A DNA stretch of 13,012 nt, taken from the NCBI GenBank assembly GCA_900546295.1, contig URCK01000051.1, forward strand, positions 1 through 13,012, read 5' to 3'. Shown one piece after another: positions 7,088 through 13,012 of the stretch. The notes beneath the pieces are model-generated. The model saw nothing but the letters and a program-made list of their open reading frames with translations, made no database searches and was not told the origin of the DNA. How positions within the stretch are numbered: position 1 is the stretch's first letter; each line of letters begins with the position of its first letter. A program made the translations under genes and the position numbers. This DNA comes from an uncultured Eubacteriales bacterium. Lineage in GTDB: Bacteria; Bacillota; Clostridia; Oscillospirales; Oscillospiraceae.

Positions 7088-7234
7088 AAATTCTCCTTTG
7101 CGCCAAGTCTTCGGCGCTTTTGCGCCGTCCAAGCGTTTTGCCGCAAGGCAAAACCTTGCCGCAGGGCGGATTCACTCCGCCCGAGGATGTTCCATCAGGG
7201 CTCCCGCGCGGTCATCGACCGCGTTGGGGTATTC
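7088..7234 (-). other. Hairpin-rich spacer between nrnA and truB
   Basis: No coding frame is convincing here. The stretch is packed with inverted repeats: CGCGGTC/GACCGCG (7207-7223, loop 3), GGGCGGA/TCCGCCC (7164-7182, loop 5), TTTTGCC/GGCAAAA (7136-7153, loop 4) and CGGCGC/GCGCCG (7112-7127, loop TTTT). Two alternative pairings compete: GCAAGG/CCTTGC (7143-7159) with the third, and GCGCC/GGCGC (7100-7117) with the fourth. None is followed by a T-run on the minus strand, so they are not simple terminators. They may be a palindromic repeat cluster, RNase processing sites or a translation-modulating leader for truB. Confidence 0.6.
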
Positions 7235-8197
7235 TTATGCCTGCGTCTGCTCCTCGCGCACCGCTTCGGCGATGGCGTTCAGGATCTGTGCGCGCGCGGT
7301 CTCATAGTCCGCGTGCTCGATGAGGCAGCCGGAGGCTGCGCGGTGTCCGCCGCCGCCGAGCTTGGAGCAGGCGAGCGTCGCGTTCACGCGCGCGCCCGTG
7401 CGCATACTGACCTTCCACGCGCCGTCCTTCGTTTCCTTCATCGTCACGGCGCAGTCCGTGCCCTCGACCATGCCGCCGAGGGCGGCGAGGTCTTCCATGT
7501 CGGCCTCCGTGAGCGCCATGCGCTTTTGCAGGGACTGCGGCACAGCGACGATAACAACGCGGTCTTCGTCGTAGAATTCCATCGTGCGCAGAAGCTCTCC
7601 TTCAAGCGCGAGGCGCTTTTTGCTCTTCGTGCGGAAGTGGAGCTTGTTGACGGCGCGATAGTCGATGCCCGTCTCCATCAGCGCCGCGGCCACGCGGTGC
7701 GTGTTCGCCGTGACATTGGAGTAGACAAAGCAGCCCGTGTCGGTCGAAACGGCGACATAGAGCGGCAGGGCGACCTCTTCCGTCAGCTGCCCCAGCTCCT
7801 GCGCAAGCGCGCAGAGAATTTCGCCGCAAGCGGCGCACTCGGGGTGCACGCAGCTCTCGGCCGCGTAGTGCTCGTAGCTCGGGTGATGGTCGATGGCGAG
7901 ATCGACGCGCGTTTTGAACATCTCGGCGTTGTCCGGAAAGAGGCTCAGCGCCGCAAGGTCGACGGAAACGACCGTCTCATAGTCAAAATCGTCCGCGACC
8001 CAGTACCCCTCAACATAGGGGGCAAAATGCTCGGTCGCCTCGCAGTTGTAGAGAACGCCCGCGTGCTTTCCCATCGCCCGCAGCATGGCGCACAGCGCAG
8101 CCGCGCAGCCGAGGGTGTCGCCGTCGGGGCGGCGGTGGGTGAGGATGAGGTACTTATCGTGCGCGCGGAGGTATGCCGCGACTTCGGAAACGGTCAT
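7235..8197 (-). CDS. nrnA: DHH-family phosphoesterase, nanoRNase / pAp phosphatase (NrnA-like)
   Basis: NrnA-type proteins degrade 2-5-nt RNA fragments and dephosphorylate pAp in the cytoplasm, replacing Orn in Bacillota. The 320 residues show the full DHH/DHHA1 set: HRRPDGDTLG (21-30), SVD with Asp80, DHH (103-105), STDTGCF (Asp153) and the C-terminal substrate-binding GGGGHRAASG (281-290). The ATG at 8197 overlaps the rbfA stop by 4 nt (ATGA). GGAGG lies 10 nt upstream inside the rbfA coding end, so the two are translationally coupled. A location between rbfA and truB is the usual clostridial arrangement. Other DHH enzymes, such as c-di-AMP/pGpG hydrolases, share these motifs, so the substrate is inferred from context and length. 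Confidence 0.92.
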   Translation of the reverse strand: MTVSEVAAYLRAHDKYLILTHRRPDGDTLGCAAALCAMLRAMGKHAGVLYNCEATEHFAPYVEGYWVADDFDYETVVSVDLAALSLFPDNAEMFKTRVDLAIDHHPSYEHYAAESCVHPECAACGEILCALAQELGQLTEEVALPLYVAVSTDTGCFVYSNVTANTHRVAAALMETGIDYRAVNKLHFRTKSKKRLALEGELLRTMEFYDEDRVVIVAVPQSLQKRMALTEADMEDLAALGGMVEGTDCAVTMKETKDGAWKVSMRTGARVNATLACSKLGGGGHRAASGCLIEHADYETARAQILNAIAEAVREEQTQA

Positions 8198-8589
8198 TCC
8201 TGCTCGTCCTCCGTTTTCAGCGTTTCGTTTTCGGGGTTCGCGGGCTTCACCACATGCGGATCGCGCAGCATCTCCAGGATGTGCGCGCCGTATTCGATGG
8301 AATCGTCCGCGATGAACTGAAGCTCGGGCGTGTAGCGCAGGGACATGTTCGCGCCCAGCTCGCGCCGGAGATAGCCCGCCGCGCTCTTGAGGCCGCGCAG
8401 AGCGTCCTTTTCCTGCGTTTTGTCGAGCGTGCTGACGAAGATGCGCGAATAGCGCAGATCGCTCGTCGTATCCACGTGCGTGATGGTCACCATCGCGCCG
8501 CTCACGCGCGGGTCCTTGAGCGTGCGCAGAAGCGCGCTCAGCTCGCGCTGGATCTCTTCATTGATGCGTCCAATGCGATTGCTTGCCAT
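8194..8589 (-). CDS. rbfA: 30S ribosome-binding factor A
   Basis: RbfA binds the pre-30S particle and helps mature the 5' end of 16S rRNA, and it matters for growth in the cold. The 131-residue protein has the KH-like fold signatures: RIGRINEEIQRELSALL at the N-terminus, KDPRVSGAMVTITHV, SDLRYSRIFVSTL and the closing LRYTPELQFIADDSIEYG. A short acidic tail follows. The ATG at 8589 has AAAGGAGG 8 nt upstream. The gene lies 72 nt after infB, behind a palindromic terminator-like element, and overlaps nrnA by 4 nt. Confidence 0.96.
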   Translation of the reverse strand: MASNRIGRINEEIQRELSALLRTLKDPRVSGAMVTITHVDTTSDLRYSRIFVSTLDKTQEKDALRGLKSAAGYLRRELGANMSLRYTPELQFIADDSIEYGAHILEMLRDPHVVKPANPENETLKTEDEQE

Positions 8590-8606
8590 TATTGATTCCT
8601 CCTTTG

Positions 8607-8639
8607 AAAAAAAGCAGGGGCGGGCGAACGCCCGCCCCT
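8607..8639 (-). terminator. Palindromic terminator-like element between infB and rbfA
   Basis: AGGGGCGGGCG (8616-8626) and its exact reverse complement (8629-8639) are separated by only AA, a perfect 24-nt palindrome. On the minus strand the stem is followed, after GC, by seven T (8613-8607), and the rbfA Shine-Dalgarno starts a few bases later. By structure it is an intrinsic terminator or attenuator inside the operon. It also resembles the GGGGCGG...CCGCCCC palindromes I recall as scattered intergenic repeats in related Clostridia; that link is unverified. Confidence 0.7.
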
Positions 8640-8661
8640 ACCGAAAGGCACATTTTTTGTC

Positions 8662-11031
8662 TTACTGCTCAATTTGTTCCATGACATAGGCCTCGACGAT
8701 GTCGCCGACCTTGATGTCGTTGTACTTCTCGAAGCTCAGGCCGCACTCGTAGCCGCTCGCCACTTCCTTGACGGAGTCCTTGAAGCGCTGGAGCGAGGCG
8801 AGGTGCCCTTCGTGGACGACGATGCCGTCGCGCACGATACGCACGTCGCACGCGCGCTGGATCTTGCCGTCGGTGACATAGCAGCCGGCGACCGTGCCGA
8901 CCGAGGAGACCTTGTAGGTCTGGCGAATTTCGGCGTGGCCGATGACGGCCTCGCGGAACTTCGGCGCGAGCATACCCTTCATAGCGGCCTCGATCTCGTC
9001 GATCGCATCGTAAATGACGCGGTACATGCGCATGTCGACATGGTTGCGGGTCGCGCTGTCGCGCGCCGCGGCGTCCGGACGAACGTTGAAGCCGACAATG
9101 ATGGCGTTCGAGGTGGCGGCGAGCATGACATCGCTCTCGTTGATCGCGCCGACCGCGCCGTGGATGACGCGCACGCGGACCTCGTCGTTGGAGATCTTCT
9201 CAAGCGACGCCTTGACAGCCTCGACCGAGCCCATGACGTCCGCCTTGACGATGATGTTGAGGTTCTTCATCTCGCCCGCCTGAATCTGGCTGAAGAGATC
9301 CTCGAGCGAGACCTTCGTGATGGGGGCGTTTGCCTTGCGCTTTTCCTCTTCCTTGCGCTGCTCGACAAGCTCGCGGGCAAGGCGCTCGTCGGCGACGGCG
9401 TTGAAGTGTGCGCCGGCCTCGGGCACTTCGCCAAGGCCCGTGATCTCCACAGGCACGCTGGGGCCCGCGGTGGTGAGCTTCTGACCCTTGTCGCTCATCA
9501 TCGCGCGCACGCGGCCGACGGCCGTACCGGCAATGATGATATCGCCCTGATGGAGCGTACCGTTCTGCACGAGGAGCGTTGCCACCGGGCCGCGGCCCTT
9601 GTCGAGGCGCGCCTCGACCACAGCGCCGGAGGCGGCGCGGTTGGGGTTCGCCTTGAGCTCGGCGACCTCGGCGGTCAGCGCGACCATCTCAAGGAGATTG
9701 TCGATGCCCATGCCGGTCTTGGCGGAGATGGGGCAAACGATGGTGTCGCCGCCCCAGTCTTCAGCAACAAGGCCGTACTCAGTGAGCTGCTGCTTGATGC
9801 GCTCGGGGTTGGCGTCGGGCTTATCCATCTTGTTGATGGCCACGATGATGGGGATCTCGGCGGCCTTGGCATGGTTGATGGACTCGATGGTCTGCGGCTT
9901 GATGCCGTCCTCCGCCGCGACGACGAGGATGGCGATATCCGTGATCATCGCGCCGCGGGCGCGCATGGAGGTGAACGCCTCATGGCCCGGGGTATCGAGG
10001 AAGGTGATGGGCTTGCCTTTGATCTGCACCTGATAGGCGCCGATGTGCTGGGTGATGCCGCCGGCCTCGCCGGAGGCGACATGGGCATTGCGGATATAGT
10101 CGAGCAGGCTCGTCTTGCCGTGGTCGACGTGACCCATGACGACGACGACCGGCGCGCGCGGCTGGAGCTCGTCGGCGCTGTCCTCGTGATCGTCGATGAG
10201 CTTTTCCTCGATCGTGACAACAACTTCCTTTTCGACCTTGCAGCCAAGCTCTTCGGCGACAAAGGAGGCGGTGTCGAAGTCGATCATCTGGGAAAGGGAC
10301 GCCATCACGCCGTTTTTCATCAGGCACTTGACGACCTCCGCGCCCGTCTTCTTCATGCGGGAAGCCAGCTCGCCGACGGAGATCTCGTCGGGGATTTTGA
10401 CGGTCAGCGGCGTCTTCTTCGCGATCTCAAGCTGGAGGCGGCGCATCTTCTCGGCCTCTTCCTGCTTGCGCTTGCCGGAGAACGGCTGCTGACGGTTGTT
10501 GCGGTTTCTGTTGTTGCGGAACTTTTCCTTGCTGCCGCGCTCCAGGTCGCGGCGGTCGCCCGAGCGCTCGGCCATGTCCTGGAGCTTCTCGTCGTACTTG
10601 TCGAGGTTGACGTTCGTCACCTTACGGGTGTCGACGATCTTCTTCTCCGGCACGCGGGTCGTGGGCTTCTGCGTGGCGGTGGACTTGTTCTGCTGCTGGG
10701 TCTGGGGAGCGTTCTGCTGGGGCTGGGGCTTATTCTGATTGCCCGCGTGCTGCTGGGCAGGAGCGCTCTTCGCCGCAGCGGGCTGCTGGGCGCTCTGCTT
10801 GGGCTCGGGCTTTTTCTGGGGAGCGGCCTCGGCGTAGATCGTCTCGATCTTGACCTGATGCTTCTGCGTCAGGTGCTCGAAGACCAGATTGACTTCCTCT
10901 TCCGACAACACCTGCGAAGGCTTCTTGCTCCCGTCTTCATAGGTATTCAGGATAGACTGGATGTCCTTCGACGCCATGCCGAAGTCCTTTGCCATATCGG
11001 ATACCTTGTTCTTGTTCATTGTAGTAGCCAA
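8662..11031 (-). CDS. infB: Translation initiation factor IF-2
   Basis: IF-2 is the GTPase that brings initiator fMet-tRNA to the 30S subunit and promotes subunit joining. The 789 residues comprise four parts: a small N-terminal IF2_N-like domain (KVSDMAKDFGMASKDI), a Gln/Pro/Ala-rich linker (about 70-125), a basic Arg/Asn stretch (160-190) with a second IF2_N-like domain (about 208-265), and the G domain. The G domain carries GHVDHGKTS (300-308), DTPGHEAF (346-353) and NKMD (400-403); domains II, III and C2 follow. The start is the TTG at 11031, because GGAGG (11045-11041) lies 9 nt upstream. An ATG four codons in is 21 nt from it. The start follows the stop of the YlxQ-like gene after one base, so translation is probably coupled. 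Confidence 0.97.
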   Translation of the reverse strand: MATTMNKNKVSDMAKDFGMASKDIQSILNTYEDGSKKPSQVLSEEEVNLVFEHLTQKHQVKIETIYAEAAPQKKPEPKQSAQQPAAAKSAPAQQHAGNQNKPQPQQNAPQTQQQNKSTATQKPTTRVPEKKIVDTRKVTNVNLDKYDEKLQDMAERSGDRRDLERGSKEKFRNNRNRNNRQQPFSGKRKQEEAEKMRRLQLEIAKKTPLTVKIPDEISVGELASRMKKTGAEVVKCLMKNGVMASLSQMIDFDTASFVAEELGCKVEKEVVVTIEEKLIDDHEDSADELQPRAPVVVVMGHVDHGKTSLLDYIRNAHVASGEAGGITQHIGAYQVQIKGKPITFLDTPGHEAFTSMRARGAMITDIAILVVAAEDGIKPQTIESINHAKAAEIPIIVAINKMDKPDANPERIKQQLTEYGLVAEDWGGDTIVCPISAKTGMGIDNLLEMVALTAEVAELKANPNRAASGAVVEARLDKGRGPVATLLVQNGTLHQGDIIIAGTAVGRVRAMMSDKGQKLTTAGPSVPVEITGLGEVPEAGAHFNAVADERLARELVEQRKEEEKRKANAPITKVSLEDLFSQIQAGEMKNLNIIVKADVMGSVEAVKASLEKISNDEVRVRVIHGAVGAINESDVMLAATSNAIIVGFNVRPDAAARDSATRNHVDMRMYRVIYDAIDEIEAAMKGMLAPKFREAVIGHAEIRQTYKVSSVGTVAGCYVTDGKIQRACDVRIVRDGIVVHEGHLASLQRFKDSVKEVASGYECGLSFEKYNDIKVGDIVEAYVMEQIEQ

Positions 11032-11032
11032 A

Positions 11033-11698
11033 TTACTGCACCTCCGTGTGTTGTGATCTCTGCTTACTGTCTTTCTTGACGCTGCCCTTGCCCTTCTTCA
11101 CGGGGCGGGAATGGGCAAAGCGCCTTGCCGCGCGCTGCTTTTCCGCGGCGCGGTGCGCCTTTTCTCTCTCGGCGCGCGTGCGTCCGTGCTTGACCGCGCC
11201 TCTCGGGCGCTTGCTCTCGCTCTTTTCCGCGCTCTTGGCCTTTGCGGCGGGAGCGGGCTGCGGTTCTTCCTGATGCGGCTTTTTCTTGCCGGTGCGCACA
11301 TTTTTTTCGTGCTGCCTGAGCTCTTTCCTCCGCTCGGCGGCGCGTGCCGCCTTGATCGTCAGGCGCTTGGCCGCCTCGCCGTAGTGCGCTTCGTCACTCT
11401 CCGCCAGCTTTTTCGCGACGGCCTCGGCAAAGCCGATGTCCGTCAGCGCGGCCATCGCGCAGGACGTGCGCCCGAGGGCGCGCCCGAGCTCCTCCTTCGC
11501 CGCGGGGATCTCGAGACAGATGCACTCGCCCGCGTCGCCGAAGTGCTTGGCGCGGCGGCGGGTGTTGTCCGCCGCGTCCGAGGCGATGAGGATGAGCCTC
11601 GCCTGACGAGCCCGTGCGGCCGCGCCGACCGGCTCCTCGCCGATCTCCAGCTTTCCGGCCTTGAGCGCAAGGCCGATGAGATTGAGCAGTTTATCCAC
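11033..11698 (-). CDS. YlxQ-like L7Ae/L30e-family RNA-binding protein with long basic tail
   Basis: YlxQ-type proteins are small L7Ae-fold proteins, presumed to bind kink-turn RNA or the ribosome, encoded between ylxR and infB. Residues 1-95 or so match: DKLLNLIGLALKAGKLEIG, GEEPVGAAARARQARLILIA, then RRRAKHFGDA, KEELGRALGR and CAMAALTDIGFAEAV. Residues 100-221 form an unusual tail rich in Lys, Arg, Ala, Glu and Gln, with no hydrophobic core; it is likely disordered or coiled and nucleic-acid binding. The start is a GTG at 11698 that overlaps the ylxR stop by 8 nt, with AAGGAG 10 nt upstream. The frame stays open 23 codons further upstream inside ylxR, but those residues are not family-like. 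infB follows after 1 nt. The family call is firm; the role of the tail is unknown. Confidence 0.9.
   Translation of the reverse strand: MDKLLNLIGLALKAGKLEIGEEPVGAAARARQARLILIASDAADNTRRRAKHFGDAGECICLEIPAAKEELGRALGRTSCAMAALTDIGFAEAVAKKLAESDEAHYGEAAKRLTIKAARAAERRKELRQHEKNVRTGKKKPHQEEPQPAPAAKAKSAEKSESKRPRGAVKHGRTRAEREKAHRAAEKQRAARRFAHSRPVKKGKGSVKKDSKQRSQHTEVQ
11041..11045 (-). promoter_or_regulatory. Shine-Dalgarno deciding the TTG start of infB
   Basis: GGAGG, inside the last codons of the YlxQ-like gene, is 9 nt from the TTG at 11031 and 21 nt from the next in-frame ATG (11019), so TTG is preferred. Confidence 0.7.
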
Positions 11699-11963
11699 CG
11701 TTTGCCATCTCCTTTTCCATTTCTTCATAGACGCTCTCGGGGATGGCCGTGTCCAGCGCGCGCTCAAGCGCGCGGGACTTGCGTGCCCGCTTGAGGCACT
11801 CGCCGTTCGGGCAGACGTAAGCGCCGCGGCCGGGCTTTTTGCCCGTAAAGTCGAGCGACACCTCGCCCTGCGGCGATTTGACGGCGCGGATGAGCGCGCG
11901 TTTGTCCTTCATCTCGCGGCAGCCCACACACTGGCGCTGCGGGATCTTCTTCACTTTCTGCAT
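11691..11963 (-). CDS. rnpM: YlxR / RnpM, RNase P modulator
   Basis: The YlxR family, renamed RnpM in Bacillus subtilis, binds RNase P RNA and modulates its activity. The 90-residue protein is typical: PQRQCVGCREMKDKRALIRA at the N-terminus with Cys12 and Cys15, GRGAYVC (45-51) with a further Cys56, and a helical C-terminus (KRARKSRALERAL). The ATG at 11963 has AGGAGG 7 nt upstream. The gene ends inside the start of the YlxQ-like gene (8-nt overlap), so the two are coupled. It follows nusA, but across an unusually long folded spacer of 200 nt. Confidence 0.94.
   Translation of the reverse strand: MQKVKKIPQRQCVGCREMKDKRALIRAVKSPQGEVSLDFTGKKPGRGAYVCPNGECLKRARKSRALERALDTAIPESVYEEMEKEMANGG
11709..11714 (-). 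promoter_or_regulatory. Shine-Dalgarno deciding the GTG start of the YlxQ-like gene
   Basis: AAGGAG within the end of ylxR is 10 nt from the GTG at 11698, supporting the overlapping start. Confidence 0.6.
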
Positions 11964-12064
11964 GAGCCGCCCTCCTCTTCGGCGCGTTCAGCGCCCCGGA
12001 CTTTTTTGCGCCGCGCACGGCGCAAACGAACTCAAATCGTTTTTCCTGACGACAGGCGCGTCAT

Positions 12065-12122
12065 GAAAAACACTTCTCACCCCGCAAGTGTGCGAGCGCA
12101 AGCGAGTGCGCACAGCGGGGTG
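12065..12122 (-). terminator. Attenuator-like bulged hairpin with T-run after nusA
   Basis: CACCCCGC pairs with GCGGGGTG (12078-12085 with 12115-12122). Inside it, TGTGCG pairs with CGCACA (12089-12094 with 12109-12114) across an AAG bulge. On the minus strand the stem is followed by AGAAGTG and then five T (12069-12065). The 7-nt gap between stem and T-run makes it weaker than the ribF terminator. Confidence 0.4.
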
Positions 12123-12133
12123 CAAGCCTTCGC

Positions 12134-12160
12134 TCCAAAATGCGCTGTGCGCATTTTGGA
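12134..12160 (-). repeat. Twelve-bp inverted repeat just after the nusA stop
   Basis: TCCAAAATGCGC (12134-12145) and its exact reverse complement (12149-12160) surround a 3-nt loop. It lies 3 nt after the nusA stop codon and has no T-run on the minus strand, so it may protect or process the mRNA 3' end, or be part of a dispersed palindromic repeat. Confidence 0.65.
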
Positions 12161-12163
12161 AGA

Positions 12164-13012
12164 TCACTCTTCCTCTTTGTAGCTCTCGGGCTTGATGTCG
12201 ATCTTGTAGCCGACAAGGCGCGCGGCAAGGCGCGCGTTCTGGCCCTCCTTGCCGATGGCAAGGGAAAGCTGATCGTCGGGCACGATGACGCGGCAGGCCT
12301 TGCCCTCTTCGGCGAGGCGCACGTCGATCACGTCCGCGGGCGCGAGCGCGGCGGCGATGTACTCCGCCGGGTCGTCGCTGTACTTGATGATGTCGATCTT
12401 CTCGCCGCGCAGCTCGTCAACGATGCTGTTCACGCGCTGGCCGTGGGGGCCGACGCAGGCGCCGATGGGGTCGACGTTCTCGTCGTTGCTCCACACCGCC
12501 ATCTTTGTGCGGGAGCCCGCCTCGCGGGCGATGGAGCGGATCTCGACCGTGCCGTCGTAGATCTCGGGCACTTCAAGCTCGAAAAGGCGCTTGACGAGAC
12601 CCGGGTGCGTGCGGGAGATGACGACCTGCGGGCCGCGGGACTGGCGGCGCACATCGACAAGGTAGACCTTGATGCGCTGGCCCTCCACGAGCGTTTCGCC
12701 CTTGACCTGCTCGCCGGCGAGCAGCAGCGCGTCCGTTGCCTCCGTGCCCGTGCCGATGCGCAGGGAAGCATTGCCCGTGCGCGGATCGATGCGCGTGACG
12801 ACGCCGGTGAGGATCTCGTGCTGCTTGGAGTTGTATTCGTCGTAGACCATGCCGCTCTCGGCCTCGCGCAGACCCTGAATGATGACCTGCTTGCCGTTGC
12901 CCGCGGCGATGCGGCCGAACTCGATGTTGTCGACGGGAATGTTGACGATATCGCCGACATTGTACTTGGCGGAGATGGCCTTCGCGTCATCGAGGCTCAT
13001 CTGCGTGCCGGG
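12164..13012 (-). CDS. nusA: Transcription termination/antitermination factor NusA (C-terminal part)
   Basis: NusA binds RNA polymerase and controls pausing, termination and antitermination. The 282 visible residues begin inside the protein (PGTQMSLDDAKAISAKY) and end at the TGA at 12164; roughly the first 85-90 residues are beyond the window, so the internal ATG at 13000 is not the start. Visible parts are the end of the N-terminal polymerase-binding domain (FGRIAAGNGKQVIIQGLREA), the S1 domain (ILTGVVTRI to QVVISRTHP), KH1 (GACVGPHGQRVNSIVDELRG with its GxxG loop) and KH2 (LSLAIGKEGQNARLAARLVG). The protein stops soon after KH2, as usual in Bacillota, without the acidic repeats of enterobacterial NusA. 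It is the most upstream gene seen of the operon. Confidence 0.96.
   Translation of the reverse strand, partial: PGTQMSLDDAKAISAKYNVGDIVNIPVDNIEFGRIAAGNGKQVIIQGLREAESGMVYDEYNSKQHEILTGVVTRIDPRTGNASLRIGTGTEATDALLLAGEQVKGETLVEGQRIKVYLVDVRRQSRGPQVVISRTHPGLVKRLFELEVPEIYDGTVEIRSIAREAGSRTKMAVWSNDENVDPIGACVGPHGQRVNSIVDELRGEKIDIIKYSDDPAEYIAAALAPADVIDVRLAEEGKACRVIVPDDQLSLAIGKEGQNARLAARLVGYKIDIKPESYKEEE

Larger units (their letters stand above)
11964..12163 (-). other. Folded gene-free spacer between nusA and ylxR
   Basis: I see no credible gene in these 200 nt. They hold four inverted repeats: a 12-bp hairpin (12134-12160), a long bulged hairpin followed by a T-run (12065-12122), a 9-bp hairpin TTTGCGCCG/CGGCGCAAA with a 4-nt loop (12005-12026), and GGCGC/GCGCC (11981-11995) just upstream of the ylxR Shine-Dalgarno. 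A 10-codon reading frame starting with ATG at 12063 has no good ribosome binding site. In Bacillus subtilis nusA and ylxR are close together, so this looks like an insertion or a regulatory leader. Confidence 0.65.

Noticed and set aside
6215..8320. A 701-codon plus-strand open frame across truB, nrnA and the spacer
   Set aside because: It lies antisense to two well-supported genes, has low-complexity basic composition and no ribosome binding site or domain; it is a GC-driven shadow.
8674..11079. An 801-codon open frame on the plus strand, antisense to all of infB
   Set aside because: Its translation is dominated by Asp, Val, Leu, Arg and His runs with no recognisable domain, and it mirrors the GC-rich third positions of infB. 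infB has clear motifs, start and Shine-Dalgarno, so this is a codon-bias shadow.
12034..12063. Possible 10-codon leader peptide (ATG at 12063, minus strand) in the nusA-ylxR spacer
   Set aside because: No convincing Shine-Dalgarno and no run of one regulatory amino acid, so it is not supported as an attenuator peptide.
1..13012. CRISPR array, tRNA, insertion sequence or phage/defence genes
   Set aside because: No direct-repeat array, cloverleaf, transposase or defence motif was found on reading both strands; the region is core housekeeping plus sporulation.

Overview
The window looks like the chromosome of a GC-rich, endospore-forming member of the Clostridia (Bacillota), most like the Oscillospirales. 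This rests on three things: a nusA-ylxR-ylxQ-infB-rbfA-nrnA-truB-ribF translation cluster, a SpoIIE sporulation phosphatase, and AGGAGG-type ribosome binding sites with several GTG/TTG starts. The lineage is inferred from gene content and protein style, not from a search. Every gene I accept is on the minus strand, so transcription runs from high to low coordinates. I found no tRNA, rRNA, CRISPR array, insertion sequence or phage gene.

Right part, 13012 down to 5261: the nusA-infB operon. In transcription order it holds nusA (5' end off the window), a 200-nt gene-free but strongly folded spacer, ylxR/rnpM, a YlxQ-like L7Ae protein with a long basic tail, infB, a palindromic terminator-like element, rbfA, nrnA (4-nt overlap with rbfA), a 147-nt spacer with several hairpins, truB and ribF. 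A strong hairpin with T-runs on both sides closes the operon just after ribF. These genes serve transcription elongation, RNase P modulation, translation initiation, 30S maturation, nanoRNA/pAp turnover, tRNA pseudouridylation and FMN/FAD synthesis.

Middle part, about 5250 down to 2727: a sporulation unit. spoIIE has a GTG start, a good Shine-Dalgarno and a candidate Spo0A-type promoter (-35 and -10 separated by 21 nt). It is followed by an uncharacterised 90-residue protein with a C-terminal membrane segment, then a clear intrinsic terminator.

Left part, 2705 down to 1: a third unit. It starts at a good sigma-A promoter (TTTACA, 17 nt, TATACT) and encodes an XRE-family regulator, lepA (elongation factor 4) and the first 33 codons of a gene that may belong to the arginase/formimidoylglutamase family.

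Most of the window is ordinary housekeeping DNA and I see no evidence of a new defence or mobile system. The items most worth a second look are the folded spacers inside the essential operon, the small tail-anchored protein beside spoIIE, the candidate 21-nt-spacer spoIIE promoter, and the long basic tail on the YlxQ-like protein.
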